Notes: generated from the letters alone by a model not told the origin. 64,000 nt of DNA from Colocasia esculenta (GCA_014218235.1 CM024753.1:3782001-3846000); one strand, 5' to 3'. Positions 1 to 13,388 are shown, counted from the first letter of the stretch. Program-made: numbers and translations.

Positions 1-18
1 CCTAGGAAAAATATCTAC

Positions 19-1594
<1,576 letters not shown>

Positions 1595-1682
1595 GGCTGC
1601 AATAGATGTAGGACGAAGACACCAGCGGCGCTCCTTTAGCTGCGAGCTCGATCAGTGATCTACTCCGATGTGCATTGAGATC

Positions 1683-1690
1683 ATTTATAG
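1683..1690 (-). promoter_or_regulatory. TATA box of the left beta-glucosidase gene
   Basis: CTATAAAT on the minus strand lies about 90 bases before the ATG. The promoter to about 1760 aligns with the region upstream of the inverted copy (35115-35278), where the same place reads TCTAAATA. The duplication therefore included the promoter, and the right copy has a weaker TATA element. Confidence 0.5.
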
Positions 1691-2109
1691 TGGTCTCCCA
1701 TGGCTGTTACGGCGGAACTTCTGGAGCCTTTAGGATCACACCACCATCTTCGCTACGTGCATGAATGCAGTATTACAATACCACCAAACATGGTTGGCCG
1801 TTCATGTTTATTGCGGGAATTCGACCTGGTGCTGGCGACTTTGGCAGGGGATATTGTGGACACTAAAAAAAAATAACATAGGATATTATGAGATGGCCAC
1901 TGACAGCTAATCAAGTCACACAACTCCAATGTCAGGTAAAAGATAAGATCGTGTGCAGTTTGCTCGGAGAAAATCGAGTATTAGAGCACTCGAAAAATCC
2001 GAATATGAGAGCACTTGAAAAATCTGAGTATTAGAGCACTCTGGAAAATTCGAGTACCCAGGCACTCGGAAAATCTGGATATGAGAACACTCAAAAAATT
2101 TAAGCCGGG

Positions 2110-2352
2110 AGGGCAGTCGACGTGGAGGGGCCGTACTTTTAAATATTTATTTTTTTTATAATTTGTGTGTATTAATAATATATAAAATAATTTATTTATG
2201 TACACAAATAATATATTAATACACATAAATTATAAAAAAATGAATATTTAATGTTGGAGGGGCCCGCCTCTCCACGCGGCACGCGGATGAAAGGGCGCCG
2301 CCGCTCCACGTATGCTATGCTCCCGGCAGCATCGGGAGCATAGCATTTCTCA
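2110..2352. repeat. Hairpin-ended interspersed repeat, copy 1
   Basis: A GC-rich head (GGAGGGGCC) is followed by an AT-rich centre with near-palindromic ATTTGTGTRTA words, a second GC-rich block, and a terminal stem-loop GCTATGCTCCC...GGGAGCATAGC followed by ATTTCTCA. The same architecture recurs at 20427-20706 and 38431-38682. No coding capacity. It is probably a short non-autonomous element of unassigned superfamily. Confidence 0.6.
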
Positions 2353-3391
2353 ATAAAAATCAGAGTATGAGAGGACTCGAAGAACCCGATATCAAAGCAC
2401 TCAGAAAATTCGAATATTGGAGCACCCAAAAGACTGAGCAACAGATCGTACGGAAAAACCGAATGGCTGAATCACGCGAAAAATCCGAACACCAGGTCAT
2501 CTAAACTGCTCCGCACTGGAGTGCCTCTAGCCGACTTGCGCCGTCATGTCACTACCATATATGAAGCCCCACAAGAAGAAGAATAAAAACAGAAGAAAGA
2601 GAATGAGACAAAAGAGCTATTAGGGTGCATAAGTGTTATAAGATTCGTCTTATAATAAGTATTTTCCATACAAAATAGGAAGCTTCACATGCACTACTAT
2701 TGGCTTGGCAAAAATGGAACCCAACAAATATAAAAGGGTTTTTTTATTTTAGGTCCATTTGTTGACCTTTTATTTATTTTTAAGTCCATTGACCAGAATA
2801 GTTATTTTTAAGTCCATTTATATACTTTCTATTATTTGAAGGTCCTTCCGTTGCCTTCCGTCATATACCTCTGTTTGCGGAGGACGCCAGGTACGAAAAG
2901 GGCAAAATTAGGGCATCACCGCGAAGGGGAGATCGCTGGTGCGAGCATCGAAGGAGGCGCATCACCGGCACGAGTAGTGAAGGAGCTTGGGGGGAGCGAG
3001 ATCGGCGCGAGCAGTGAAGGAGGCTGGGGCGAGCGACATCACCATGAGGGTTTGATCGCTGAGAACATCGGCTCGAGCTTCGGCAGGGCTGGGGGGAGCG
3101 AGGTCACCCAGGTGAGGCCTCGCCCTTTCACCTTATGAAATCTCTCAGATGAGGCCACGACCGGTGGCCGGATCCAGCGCCCACATCCGTCGGCTGTGTA
3201 TCCGGACATGTTCAAGTCCAGGTTCTTCGGCGATAAAACGTCTACCCTCGGCCGACGGTGTGAAAGCTCGAGCAGCCAAACCTGCAGGGAGGGAGACAGA
3301 GACAGAGGGATAGACACTGTTGCTCTCGCGCTGCTCCTCGATTCGAGTAGAGGTGGGAGGAGGTACGTCCAAGACTGGAGGAGGATACAAG

Positions 3392-3475
3392 ATGACCTCG
3401 GCGGAGGTAGAGGTGAGGAACGACCAGTTCCACATTATCCAAAAGGTTCCCGCCGACGATCGCAAGTCTGTTTAA
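3392..3475 (+). pseudogene. First-exon fragment of an MS5/SDI-like TPR protein
   Basis: An ATG at 3392 opens a 27-codon frame containing RNDQFHIIQKVPADD, ending in TAA at 3473. The motif resembles the PFHVVHKVPAGD start of plant TPR proteins of the MALE STERILITY 5/POLLENLESS 3 and SULFUR DEFICIENCY-INDUCED group. The family's following PYVRAKHVQLV segment is missing. The second fragment of the same family about 580 bases downstream supports the call. Confidence 0.5.
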
Positions 3476-3656
3476 CATGATTTCACTGTTTAACATGCAT
3501 CCAGATGCCTGACAACCAAAATTTCTGAAAAGAATGTTTACAGTTTAGTATCATGCCATTTTCCATCTTTTCCAAATACAAGGGCAAGCTAGAACGCTGA
3601 AAAATAGGAAAGAGGGGTCTAACTTAGATCGCATGAATCATTAATTCATGCTTCTA

Positions 3657-3657
<1 letters not shown>

Positions 3658-3697
<40 letters not shown>
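3658..3697. repeat. (AT)n microsatellite
   Basis: A run of about 19 AT dinucleotides, inside the MULE-like element between its two gene fragments. Confidence 0.9.
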
Positions 3698-3700
<3 letters not shown>

Positions 3701-4057
3701 TCACGATCCAACCGAGATTTTAATTTGATGAAAATCCGTGCATGTGGTGAGACACTGAGACCATGATAGATAGATAGACCATATGCTCAAAACGCTATCC
3801 GTGCTAATTTTCGGGTACAGGTTAATTACAACAAATCAAGTTTTCTATTAGTTTTGACTTATACTACAGTGATATTCAGATGCATATAGAGGAGAGATCT
3901 GAATTCAAACTTTAATGAACACTCTCAACTCACGGCCATGTCTTCTCCCCCACCCTAGAATTTCCAGTTATTTTTTGCGCACTCTATCGAATTAACTTGG
4001 TCTTTGTGGTTATCAGCTAGTGGAGATGGATATCGAGGGGTCCATCGTGTGGTTTTG

Positions 4058-4141
4058 GACAGGGTCGACAGCGCACTCAAGGACATGGCCGTGGTGGTGA
4101 AGCAGTGGGACAGAGCGGAGGAGGGCATCGAGGCTATCAAG
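4058..4141 (+). pseudogene. TPR exon fragment of an MS5/SDI-like protein
   Basis: The 28 codons read DRVDSALKDMAVVVKQ then WDRAEEGIEAIK. This closely matches the family block GDRVDSALKDMAVVMKQ, followed by RAEEAIEAIKS. It sits inside a longer open frame (4004-4228) that loses similarity on both sides. Together with 3392-3475 it looks like two exons of one source gene with the intervening TPR exons missing, carried inside a MULE-like element. Members of this family act in sulphur-starvation signalling or meiosis; this fragment cannot encode a functional protein. Confidence 0.65.
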
Positions 4142-4358
4142 CAGCGGGATAGAGCGGGCCGGCTAGGGCAGTGTAAAGGGTTTGTGGTGAAAATAAGGAA
4201 CCGTTCACTGCCTTCCACCGTTAGTTAATTGACGGTGAAAAAATTTTTTGGATCTAAAAATAAGTATGGATGGAGAATGGACCGGTTGTTAAAATGAATT
4301 GATCAATTGACCTAAAAATAAGTAACCGGTCAAAAAATAGACCGGTTGTTGATTACAC

Positions 4359-5999
4359 CAATATAAACCACCAAGTCCCTTAACTTCATGAAATCTCGCC
4401 CACCACCACCCCATCTCTTAGCAATAATTTGGAAGATCCCGCCACATGGCCGTCTCTCTCGAGTCTCTTAACTTTAATTTCTTTTCGAGTTTGCTTGTTC
4501 TTCACTCAATCTCACAGCAGGTACTCTGATCAGTTACGATTTCTAAGTCAAGAGATCAAGTCACTGCACTGCAGGAAACGCATTTCTCATGTATATATAT
4601 TGGGTACGTAGCTATATATAGTATTCGAGCATATATATATAAGTTCTCACCTATCTGCGAGCTAGCTAAGGCTTTGAAGAATTTTGTTTGTATTGTACCT
4701 AATGGAATAATGATATAGATGGGCCCTGAAATACGATCCATGAGAGCCTGTCAAGAAGGAATACTAATTTTTTTGGATTTTATCATGTAGCAGTAATATT
4801 TGAAGTACTGTAGTTTAATTATCAATGCACTTTTTTGGGGCTGTTTTGCATTGGGAAAAGCATGTTTATCCATGTACTGTTTCGTGAAATTTTTTCTAGG
4901 CTGCTGCATGCATTGTCTAATGACTTCGGAATGAGCTATTATACGTTTCAAATTCTGAACATGATCTAAAGAGGGGCAACAAATGTGAGAAATCCTCAGC
5001 ACATGCTTGAAAAGGGATCGATGGAGGACAAGGTATAAGAAAGTAGGCAAATTTTGGACACTCAACACACATAAGAGCACCCCAATCCTCCTCTCTCTCT
5101 CTCTCTCTCTCTCTCTGATCTCTCTCTCTTTCTATCTCTTTAAACTATCCTTGTTCTCATTAATTTTCTGATTTAAATGTCGGATGATTTTCTTCCAAAA
5201 TCTCTTATGAGACCCGGCCTCTGACTATTTCCTATTGCCTGTAGATGCATACGATGTTTCCTTTGTCAACAAAACTAATTAGGAACTTGTGAAGATCGAA
5301 TAATAGAAGTCCAACTAAATATAGTGCTATCATTATCCTTATGTACACATATATTTATCCTTGTTCTTAAAAAGTTTTATGAGGCTGTAGAAAGAGTTTA
5401 TTGTGATATTGATTTTTTGTGGGTGGTCACATTAGGTGAGGGCAAGAAAAATGATTTACTACCATTCCACCATTGACATCAATATAAAGTGATTGAGTAG
5501 CAAAAACATTTAATCTGGAGTGCCTTTACAGAAAGATACAACTTTAGGTGTGATTATAATGTCCTTCTCAGAGATGAGTCAAAATTTTCTTAAATATTTC
5601 ATTTTTATATTCCATGCATCCAAAAGTAATAACGTCTGGTTTTTACCATATCACTAGAAAACCTGAAATAAGATTAGTAGAAGATCAAAAACACCAAAAA
5701 ATTACACTCTCAATTAAAGTTGTACCAAACAAGACAGACCAGATTGAAAAATCAATTGGACATAATCTTTAGCCCCCTCAGATCGTCCACTTTAAAACAT
5801 ATAAAGTGAATATTTAGATGTTTTAAAGTAAAATGTACAAAAGCCTTAAAGTAAGATTTTACTTTAAAACATTTAAACATTCACTTTAGAATACATAAAC
5901 ATTCACTTAAAGATATGTAAATATTTATTCTTTAAACCATATATATAGTTACTTAAATCATATATAATTTTACTTTAAATTATATATTGTTTTATTTTA
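4359..5999. other. AT-rich intergenic DNA
   Basis: No gene was recognised. It holds a (CT)n tract at about 5089-5135. At about 5780-5990 there is a cluster of repeated and inverted ACTTTAAA/TTTAAAGT words that resembles a decayed foldback element. Confidence 0.5.
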
Positions 6000-6811
6000 T
6001 GTGGTGACTATTCCTAGCCACCTTCGTGCGTAGAGTCCATCATGGCCCAACCAAATTAGACGGACAGACGTGGCCCTTCCGTAGGACACCACGACTTCTC
6101 AGGAACACCTTTAAGGTCCCGAGGGCGATCCCTTCAGATACCAGCGAGACCCAAGAACCGTCTTCAGACGCCTTACAACCTGTTCGGCCCAGGGCCCTCT
6201 TTTCCGAACAGATGCTGTTGATCAGTGTGCGTCAGAGCCTCTTCTAACTAAACAACACTTCCGTGCATCGGACATCCAGCAGCAGGCCTTGTGACCGAGC
6301 AACAAGTTCCATTTACCGAACAGGCCTCCTGCCCAGTACCTCCGACCAGGAGGATTCAAATAGCCCTCCATCTCCTTGTAACGGTTACAACTGCTGCACC
6401 ATTCATGCCCCACGATTAAATGGTGCGTTAACTGCAAGGCCCCTCAACGGGCGCCTCCCCGCCAATGGCGCTAACAAACACATCCTTTGCAACGTTGATC
6501 AGGGATGTTTCGTCCCTCTCCCTCAGCACGATCTGCCTATAAAAGGCTCCGATAATCCTCTATGCAGAGGTACGTGATCTTACTCACACTGCCATTGTGC
6601 GAGCCACACACGCGAGAACCCCCGTTCCTTCTTACCTATTCAGGCTTTTTAATGACTTAGGCATCGAAAAGATCTTCCCGATTCTTCAACCGAGCCCCCT
6701 TGATCTCATTCTGGTGATTGCAGGCATCCGTCCGCTACCGACGTCCGTCCTTTCCCTCCATCCAAGTTTAGGCCCATTTGATTTCGGCCCAAACAGGGAA
6801 TCACCTCCACA
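6000..6811 (+). mobile_element. Solo LTR of a Tat-type Ty3/gypsy element
   Basis: It begins TGTGGTGAC and ends CACCTCCACA, the same termini as the LTR at 13818-14699 (TGTGGTGGC...GCCTCCACA). A perfect 5-base target duplication TTTTA flanks it (5995-5999 and 6812-6816). It shares the TATA region CCTATAAAAGGCTC (from 6536), a GACTTAGGCATC block and the GGCATCCGTCCGCTA block with the LTRs at 13818 and 59371 but is clearly diverged. No internal domain follows, so it arose by LTR-LTR recombination of an older insertion. Confidence 0.85.
6537..6549 (+). promoter_or_regulatory. TATA box of the solo LTR
   Basis: CTATAAAAGGCTC matches the conserved TATA element at the same relative position of the related LTRs (about 14435 and 59991). 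It marks the U3/R region. Confidence 0.55.
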
Positions 6812-7134
6812 TTTTAAAAACTAACTTAGTTACCTTAAGATATATCAACGTATTGAGAAAGAAAAAGACAAAACATATCTTGTGAGAAGTAAGGGTAAAA
6901 TAAGAATTAAAAAAAGTAATTAAGAGAGAGGGGGCATTAAATGTTCTTCTCATAAAACAAGAACTACAAAATAAGTCCCCCGAGAAATAGGTACTAGTTT
7001 TTGAAACTTTTTTTAATAGAGACTAGGAAATAAATCTTTTTGTTCTCAAATACTCTTAATTAATTTTTCCTATATATATATATGTCACTTCCTCGGACAA
7101 CACCAAGAAGAAACCCATCTTGTCTATATATAAT

Positions 7135-7331
7135 GAAAGATATTTAGTGCACATTTTTTTGACGTGTATATTGTATTAAATGGACACATTTAAGAGTGTG
7201 CCACTTTAGAAATAAAGATATTTAATATATCTCTCATCCCAACTTTTTTTATTATGAAGAATTCAAATGGCACACTCTCGGTAAATGTGCCTATTTAGTG
7301 TACATAAAAAATGTATACTAAATATTTTCAA
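7135..7331. mobile_element. MITE with about 70-base inverted ends (TTAGTGCACA family)
   Basis: The left arm GATATTTAGTGCACATTTTT...GAGTGTGCCA is mirrored by the complement of the right arm, AATATTTAGTATACATTTTT...GAGTGTGCCA. The core is AT-rich and there is no ORF. The TTAGTGCACA ends and GTGTGCCA inner block are shared with the better-preserved hairpin at 40785-40963. Confidence 0.65.
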
Positions 7332-8615
7332 ATAATATGGTCAATCCCTTCTGTTCGACCTCCCAATGTGAGTGAAAGATCGAACCTTTTAAGAAAGTTA
7401 CCTAGTCAAAGGGGAAATATTTCAGTGTAGCTCTTTAAGTTTGGAAGAACAACTTGGCTGCCTTTTTTATCCCTTCACATCTGCCCCCAACTTCATGGCT
7501 CAACCTCTCATGGAACTGCACGTAAATTTTCTAATTGGCCAGTCTCAATGCATGTGCACTGACTGACCATACAAAGACATGGGATAATGTGATTTAACAG
7601 CAACAGGCAATTTTTATTCAAGTTAAGTAGGGCATCGTGAGTTGCATAGAGAAGCACTTATTACAATCCATCTCAGCTTTTATCATAAGACCATGATATA
7701 ATGAATATTTCTCAATTGCATATGACAACCTAACTATACTTATACAAAGAAACATTCTTTAGATGTTTCCAAATTTGAAACCCTCCTTGATCTCATCAAG
7801 GAGAAATGTTGTGCAGCTGTGGGAAATACTCAGATTGAAATTACCAACATGCACATGTAGTTGTGAGTTCCGCAAATCTGTCTATATGTTTGCGGCTAAA
7901 TGACTGGATACTTTTAAAGTAGTTGCAAAATATTTTTGCTCATCAGGACAATAAAATTCAAGCAAATGTATATATATGCAAATATATAATTATGTTAAAA
8001 ACTATTGTTGTATCACTCTTTTTTGTTCACATTTTCTATCTTGTATTTGTTCAATTTGATTAAGACTAAACTATCAAGGTACAATACTTAAATTCAATAT
8101 TAATTCTTAAATCTGAGAACATCAAAGAGAAAAATCCGATCAGTCTGGTAACAAAACTTACGTGAATTACTTGTTAAGTGGTTTTATTAGTTAAAGAAGC
8201 AAAGAAAAAAACATCTGAAAAGACTTTTAATCAATAAAATTATTGGACAAGTAATTTTGCCTTGTTGGCAAACTTAAGTGGCAACAAGTATTTCTCTATG
8301 AAAGATAGGTTATTGTTTTTTGTCACACTATTTCCAATAAAAACATATAAAAAAATGTGATAGGGGGCGAGTAGCAGAAAGATAAGTGTGTATTCAAAAC
8401 ACTCGCATTTTAATCTATGTCGACCTCCGTATTCCTGCCTATTCGTACACGAATGGATTGGTTGGCGTTCATAGCTGCTAGAGTCAATAGTTTTGAAGCT
8501 GGCCACCTTCATTAATGCTCACATGGCTGTGCAGCGCGATTTGCAGGGGACGCGGCCAGGAAACCCGTGCAGCATGGGAAAGGGAGCCAACGGGGTATCT
8601 GTACTACAATAATAA
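7332..8615. other. AT-rich intergenic DNA
   Basis: No gene was recognised. A 90-codon minus-strand frame (8240-8512) has no recognisable motif. Confidence 0.4.
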
Positions 8616-8617
8616 GA

Positions 8618-8697
8618 GTAATGCCAGGGCGCGTATGCGCCCAATGCATGCGCGCCCTGGCCCGGCGCCCGGGCAAATCATTCGCCCGGGCGCACGG
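8618..8697. repeat. GC-rich double palindrome
   Basis: Two inverted repeats lie side by side: CCAGGGCGCG...CGCGCCCTGG and GCGCCCGGGC...GCCCGGGCGC. They form an isolated GC island inside AT-rich DNA. This could be a small foldback element. Confidence 0.6.
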
Positions 8698-8849
8698 GTA
8701 TAAAGTATTTTCCCAAGAATAGTAACATTAAATTAAGAAGAATTTTTGGAAGATTTGAATTGTTTTAGATATTAATTAGGAAAGGGGAAATGTCCTCCCA
8801 CTCCATCGCGCTGTCTACTTTCCACTTCACGATCGAAACGTTGCATGAT

Positions 8850-9640
8850 TTCCTCAACTTTTTTTTTTTTGACCTGTGCATATGCAAGTCCAATCACGCA
8901 TGTATGATATTGTTTCTTCGACCACATACAAACTATCCCAGAAAATTGTACTATGCGGGCCAACGCTTAAGGAACGATATATTTTCAACAACTACAACAA
9001 TCTTTTCATTGCTCTTCGTATCAAGAAATTATATATCAAAATCTCTTAATCGGTGATGTAGAAAAGGATGAAATATATATCTTATGGAAATATACTTTGA
9101 CAGAAGTTTACTTGCAGAGGGACTTTGGATAACCAATTCATGTAAACGAAGTATACATTTTTCTTCAATTAACTTTCGCTTTAGGGGCCGATATGCCTTT
9201 AATTAGTTGAAAAATCTAAAAAAATATGAGTAATACTTCCTGTCTTTCCAAGTGGATTAGTAAAGGGTGTGATTACATGTCTAAGAGAAAAATACAATTA
9301 CTTAGAGTATACTTCGAAGGAGACTCACATAACAACAACTACAACTTAATTGTTGATGGTACAAATCTACCACAACGTCACTGTAAGCTCAACACATTAC
9401 TAACCCCTGAAAGGAATTGTAAAAGAATGAGCCTCAAAATATCACACGCTCGACAGAGACCTCCCAAAACAACAACCTGAACTATAGAGAAAATTGAGAC
9501 CTCAACTATAAACGCTCTCATTGGCAACACTCACTGAAGAACTATTGAAGTAAAACGTGCTAACAGCAAACATAACATTTAAGTTATAATTAAATATAAA
9601 CATACCAACTAACACTATTCTCAAAGAGTAAAAGAAATCA
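8850..9640 (+). repeat. Diverged third copy of the 0.8-kb flank repeat
   Basis: It aligns along its length, with substitutions and indels, to 17650-18440 and to 63240-64000 (for example TGTATGATATTGTTTCTTCG and GAAGTTTACTTGCAGAGGGA). It is noncoding. It sits in direct orientation left of the Tat fragment while the other copy lies to its right. Confidence 0.75.
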
Positions 9641-9920
9641 CCGTCGACTCACCTTGGTCTGTAAATGCTGGCAGATGAAGATTTGTAAAAACCTCAAAAA
9701 ATTCAAGAAAAAATGCAACCACCTTCACAAGGAGAGGCCACCTCGAAACTCTTATCCACCCGCCAGAGAAAAACCCCCGAGCCTCCATGGCCGGCCAACC
9801 CCACCTGGGGGCAGCAGCGTCAAACAGATCAAAGATCAAAGGAATACTCAGAGCTTCTCTCTATAGAGATCTCTAGAGAGAGAACCATGTCCCCTATAAA
9901 TCATATATTAAGGAGTGACT

Positions 9921-10474
9921 TGGTCGAAAACGCCAACCGAACACTGCTGCACGGGATTCACATGAGAGTTGAGGCTGCAGGAGGTTCATGGATTGATGAG
10001 CTCCCCAGTGTGCTTTGGTGCCACCGAACAACAGCACGAGTGGCGATAGGAGAAACACCTTTTCATTTGGCATACGGCTCAGAAGCTGTTGTGCCTCTGG
10101 AAGTGGCTCTCCCCACTCTCCGAACAACCCACTTCGATGAAGCTGCAAACAACCGTGCTCTTCGGGAAAATCTCGACATGCTCGGCGAACGACAGAACGA
10201 CGCCAGCATTCATCTCGTCTCCTACCAGCAACGACTCGTGCAATACTACAATGCTCGAGTTCGGGAAAGGCGCTTCAGTGTGGGTGATCTAGTTCTGCGC
10301 CGCTCCTCAGTTTCGGATCCCCAAAGAGCAGTCGGCAAGCTCGCCCCTAAATGGGAAGGACCTTATCAGGTCACGCAGGTCCTCGGGAAAGGCTCATATA
10401 AGCTTACTACCCCTAGTGGCGAAGCCGTACCCAGGACTTGGCATATATCTAACCTCAAGGCTTGTTATCTATAA
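9921..10474 (+). pseudogene. Tat-type gypsy pol, integrase C-terminal fragment
   Basis: The frame starts just before the catalytic Glu (LVENANRTLLHGIH). It continues through the GETPFHLAYGSEAVVP block and the C-terminal GKLAPKWEGPYQV chromo-like region, ending HISNLKACYL and TAA at 10474. The first two catalytic Asp residues, the zinc finger and all upstream pol domains are absent. Open codons before 9921 (from 9713) belong to unrelated DNA. Confidence 0.85.
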
Positions 10475-10844
10475 AAGCCTTTGTTTGGCATCCTACTTCT
10501 CTTCTCCCCATTCCTATGGTCCGTCTGGGGTGGCGTCTGAAATTATCCACACTTCAAAGTTTTTCAACTCGAAACGGATATGTTGACCCCCAGGTCGAAC
10601 AAGTGTTCAGCATCCACCCCTGGTCGAAGCCTGATTCGGTTCCCGTTGACTTGTGCGGTACATGCAACGCTTATAAACCGGTGAATTTTGATTCGAGCAG
10701 GAACAATATCAAGGGAAGGAGATAGAAAAAGTGAGGCCATAGACAAACTCTAAAATGAAATTCATCTGTAATTCCTTTTACAAGAAGCCCCTTGGGCCAG
10801 GTTTACAAAAACCCATAAAAAGAGGAATAAACGACAAAATACAT

Positions 10845-13388
10845 TCAAGGGGCCCGCTCGGAGGGGCCGGCGCCATCGTTTGCAGGAGGCATCCATCCAG
10901 ACTGAAACTGGATGAACCACACTCTGTCTAGGCGGGCGTCTTGGGTCCGGCGTCGGCACTCCCTCACTGCAGCCTCGAAGGCCTCCTGAGCGCGTTCAGT
11001 TGTGGCGAGGTTCCATCCGCGGTTTTCCCCGACCTCGAGGCCGATCTTGTAGCAGTAAGCCCCATACTGCTTCAGGTCTTCCTTGAAGTCCAGGCCTGCC
11101 TTGTACTTAGCAATAGCCTGAGCCTTCGCCTCGCTCAGCACCTTCGTGATGGCCTCCTTCTCGGCTCGGGCGACGGCCGCGTTGAGTTCGGCGACGCGAA
11201 GAGCCTCTTGGAGATCCTCGATCTCCCTCTTCAGCTCTGCCTCCTTCGCCACGCGCTCTGCCTCGAGCTCCTTACAACAAGCGAGCTCAGCTTCCCACAG
11301 ATGCTTGTGGTTCTGAGCCCGCTCGGCAAGCTTCTTCAGCATTGCCAGCGACTTCGAGGCGCAGTCCATCAGCACCTCTACGTCAATCTCCTCCTCGGCC
11401 TCCTCTTCGGCTAGGACTCTCGCTTGGTATTCGCCCCCCGAGCACCTGGGGGTCTTCTCTGTGCTCAACCCTTGGCACCGTGCTAGCACCTCAAGCTGAG
11501 GTGCGGTCGGGCAAGAGGGGAGCTCCCTGGGGACGCTTCCTGGGAGGTGCTCCAGGACTGCCTTCAGGGCCGACGCTGAAGGCCGTGCCGTGGATTTGGT
11601 CTTCAGTGATCGTGCCAGAGGAACTCGGTCCTCTTCAGAGTCTGCTCGGTCAACGGCAGGCCCTCTGGACGGTTCCGCCCGATCAGCTCCTTCGGCGACC
11701 CCGGAGGCGGTGACCACGGCTGCCACCACCTCCTGATTGTTCGCAGCTTCGAGAGATCCCTGAGCTCCCTCGACTTCGCCTCCTGCGGTAACTTTCTGCG
11801 CAGGAGCTTCGATAAGTACTGCAGTGGGGGGCAAAGTGGTGGCAACCCCTTCCTCCTCGGTCGCCGTGGGCACTGTCGCGACAATCACCCCCTCCGGCAC
11901 GTTGGCAACGTGGGCTCCGTCGCCGGCCCCTTTGGAAGATGCCTGGGCTGCGGTGGCATCTCCACCGGTTACAGCCCCCGCCAAGGCGCTTGACACCTCG
12001 TCGGCGCGCGCCGCTCCGTCCTCCCTGGTAGACGGACCCAACGCAAGAGCAATCCTGCCCCCAGTCGCAGCTCGTCCAGCCCCTGTGCTGGACACTTCAG
12101 TTTCAGCCGCCGCCACTGTGCGACTTGTGACGGGTCCCTGGGGCAACGGCTCTGCTGCAGGTCTTGCAACTGCCGCTCAGGTAGTCTGCCCCCCCGGTCG
12201 ACCCCTCTTCGGAGTGGTCACTCAAGATGACCAACCCCGGGTTCGAGGCCTCCCTCTCTGCAATTGCGAGTTGCGCTTCCCCCGCTGGGTCTGGCCTCAT
12301 CTTGTTGGCCGCTTTCACCAGCTTGCGCTTCTTACGCATGATCAGCTGGGGGACTTCTTCTTCCTGCTCGGCCTCCTCTTCGACGGCCGGCCACGCGGTC
12401 TTCTTCCCTTTCTTCTCCCTCTTGGATCCAGCTTCTCCTCGAAGACTTATCTTCAAAGGCCCCTTCTCGCCACCCTGCTTCTCAGCAGGGCGGCTCAACG
12501 CGCCAGCCGGAGGCGGATCCTCTCCCGAATACGCCACGAACGCCGTGACGACAATCTGCTCAGTATAGAGGGCCATCTCCTCCGTATTTAGGCCAGCGGC
12601 CAGCTCCTTCACGGTTACAAAAAAAGGGGGTCAGAGGAAGCGGCCACTTAAAGCAAAGGAGAAGGGAAACAAGGTAAAAATCACTTACTCCATGCTCGAC
12701 TGAGCCCGTGTTGGATGAGCTGGGCCTCAGTAATGTACTCTTCCGCCCTCTCCACGAAGATGTTGCTGAGGCGGCCCGCAGCGCTATGACGTCACTCTTC
12801 ATGAAGGGGTAGCTGTCCTTGGCGTTCACCTCCTTCACCCGGGTGGGAAACCCCCACTCTGGTGCTCCTACGTTGCGGGCAAGGAACAACATCCTGTGCG
12901 TCCACCCCTTGTTGTTCGAAAACCTCGGGGAGAAGTCAATCCGCATCCTGTTGGGCCGGTGCTTGGTGTAATAGACACCGAATCTGGTCCCCAGCGACCC
13001 CGCCAAGCTAAACTGGCTCCGGAACAGGTCCGTCGTCGGCTCAATCCCCCGCAACTTGCAGAAGATACAGAAAATGCAGATCGTACGCCACGAGTTCGGC
13101 GTCAACTAAATGGGGGCGATCCCCCAGGCGTTTAGCAAATCGCGAGCCACCGCCGGCAGAGGAAGGCGGAACCGTGCTTCTAGCAGATCCTTGGACATCG
13201 CGATGCACCAAGGCCGTTGCATGAAGTACGTGTCTTCCTCCTCCGCGATGACAATGTCGTACTCCGCCCCGATCCGGTACCGTTCACAGAGGCCTTCGAA
13301 GTATCGGTACATCTTTCGCAGGGGTGCCACTGGAGCTGCGCCGCTCGCTCCGGCGACGGCTGCGGCTTTCCCCCTTCTTCGACGTCAT
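10845..13388 (-). pseudogene. Antisense extra ORF of the Tat element, copy 1
   Basis: It lies between pol and the 3' LTR and is coded on the opposite strand. Its first part resembles the 'putative gypsy type transposon' family (PF04195): FRLPLPAVARDLLNAWGIAP, then LTPNSWRTICIFCIFCKL, then RNNKGW-type residues. The later part is Ala/Glu-rich, with a coiled-coil-like stretch (11000-11350). Breaks: an extra C in the CCCCC run near 13371 puts the likely ATG (13388) out of frame, an in-frame TAG sits at 13108-13106, an A is missing near 12780 (CGCAGCG versus CGCAAGCG in copy 2), and the frame shifts again near 12190. A candidate intron lies at about 12690-12610. Function of such antisense ORFs in Tat-lineage elements is unknown. 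Confidence 0.65.

Larger units (their letters stand above)
2735..4358. mobile_element. Candidate MULE-like element carrying gene fragments (Pack-MULE-like)
   Basis: The ends form an imperfect long inverted repeat: the left end has TTGACC...TTATTTTTAAGTCCATTGA and the complement of the right end has TTGACCGG...TTATTTTTAGGTCAATTGA, plus a matching inner CCGTCA/CCGTTNNCTGCCTTCC block. A possible 9-base target duplication flanks it (AAATATAAA at 2726-2734, CAATATAAA at 4359-4367, one mismatch). The interior is GC-rich between 2870 and 3470, unlike the surroundings, and holds two pieces of an MS5/SDI-like gene. No transposase is seen. Exact ends are uncertain. Confidence 0.4.

Noticed and set aside
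11824..12591. Plus-strand 255-codon frame (also 57377-58144)
   Set aside because: It is the complement of the antisense ORF, with biased composition and no domain.
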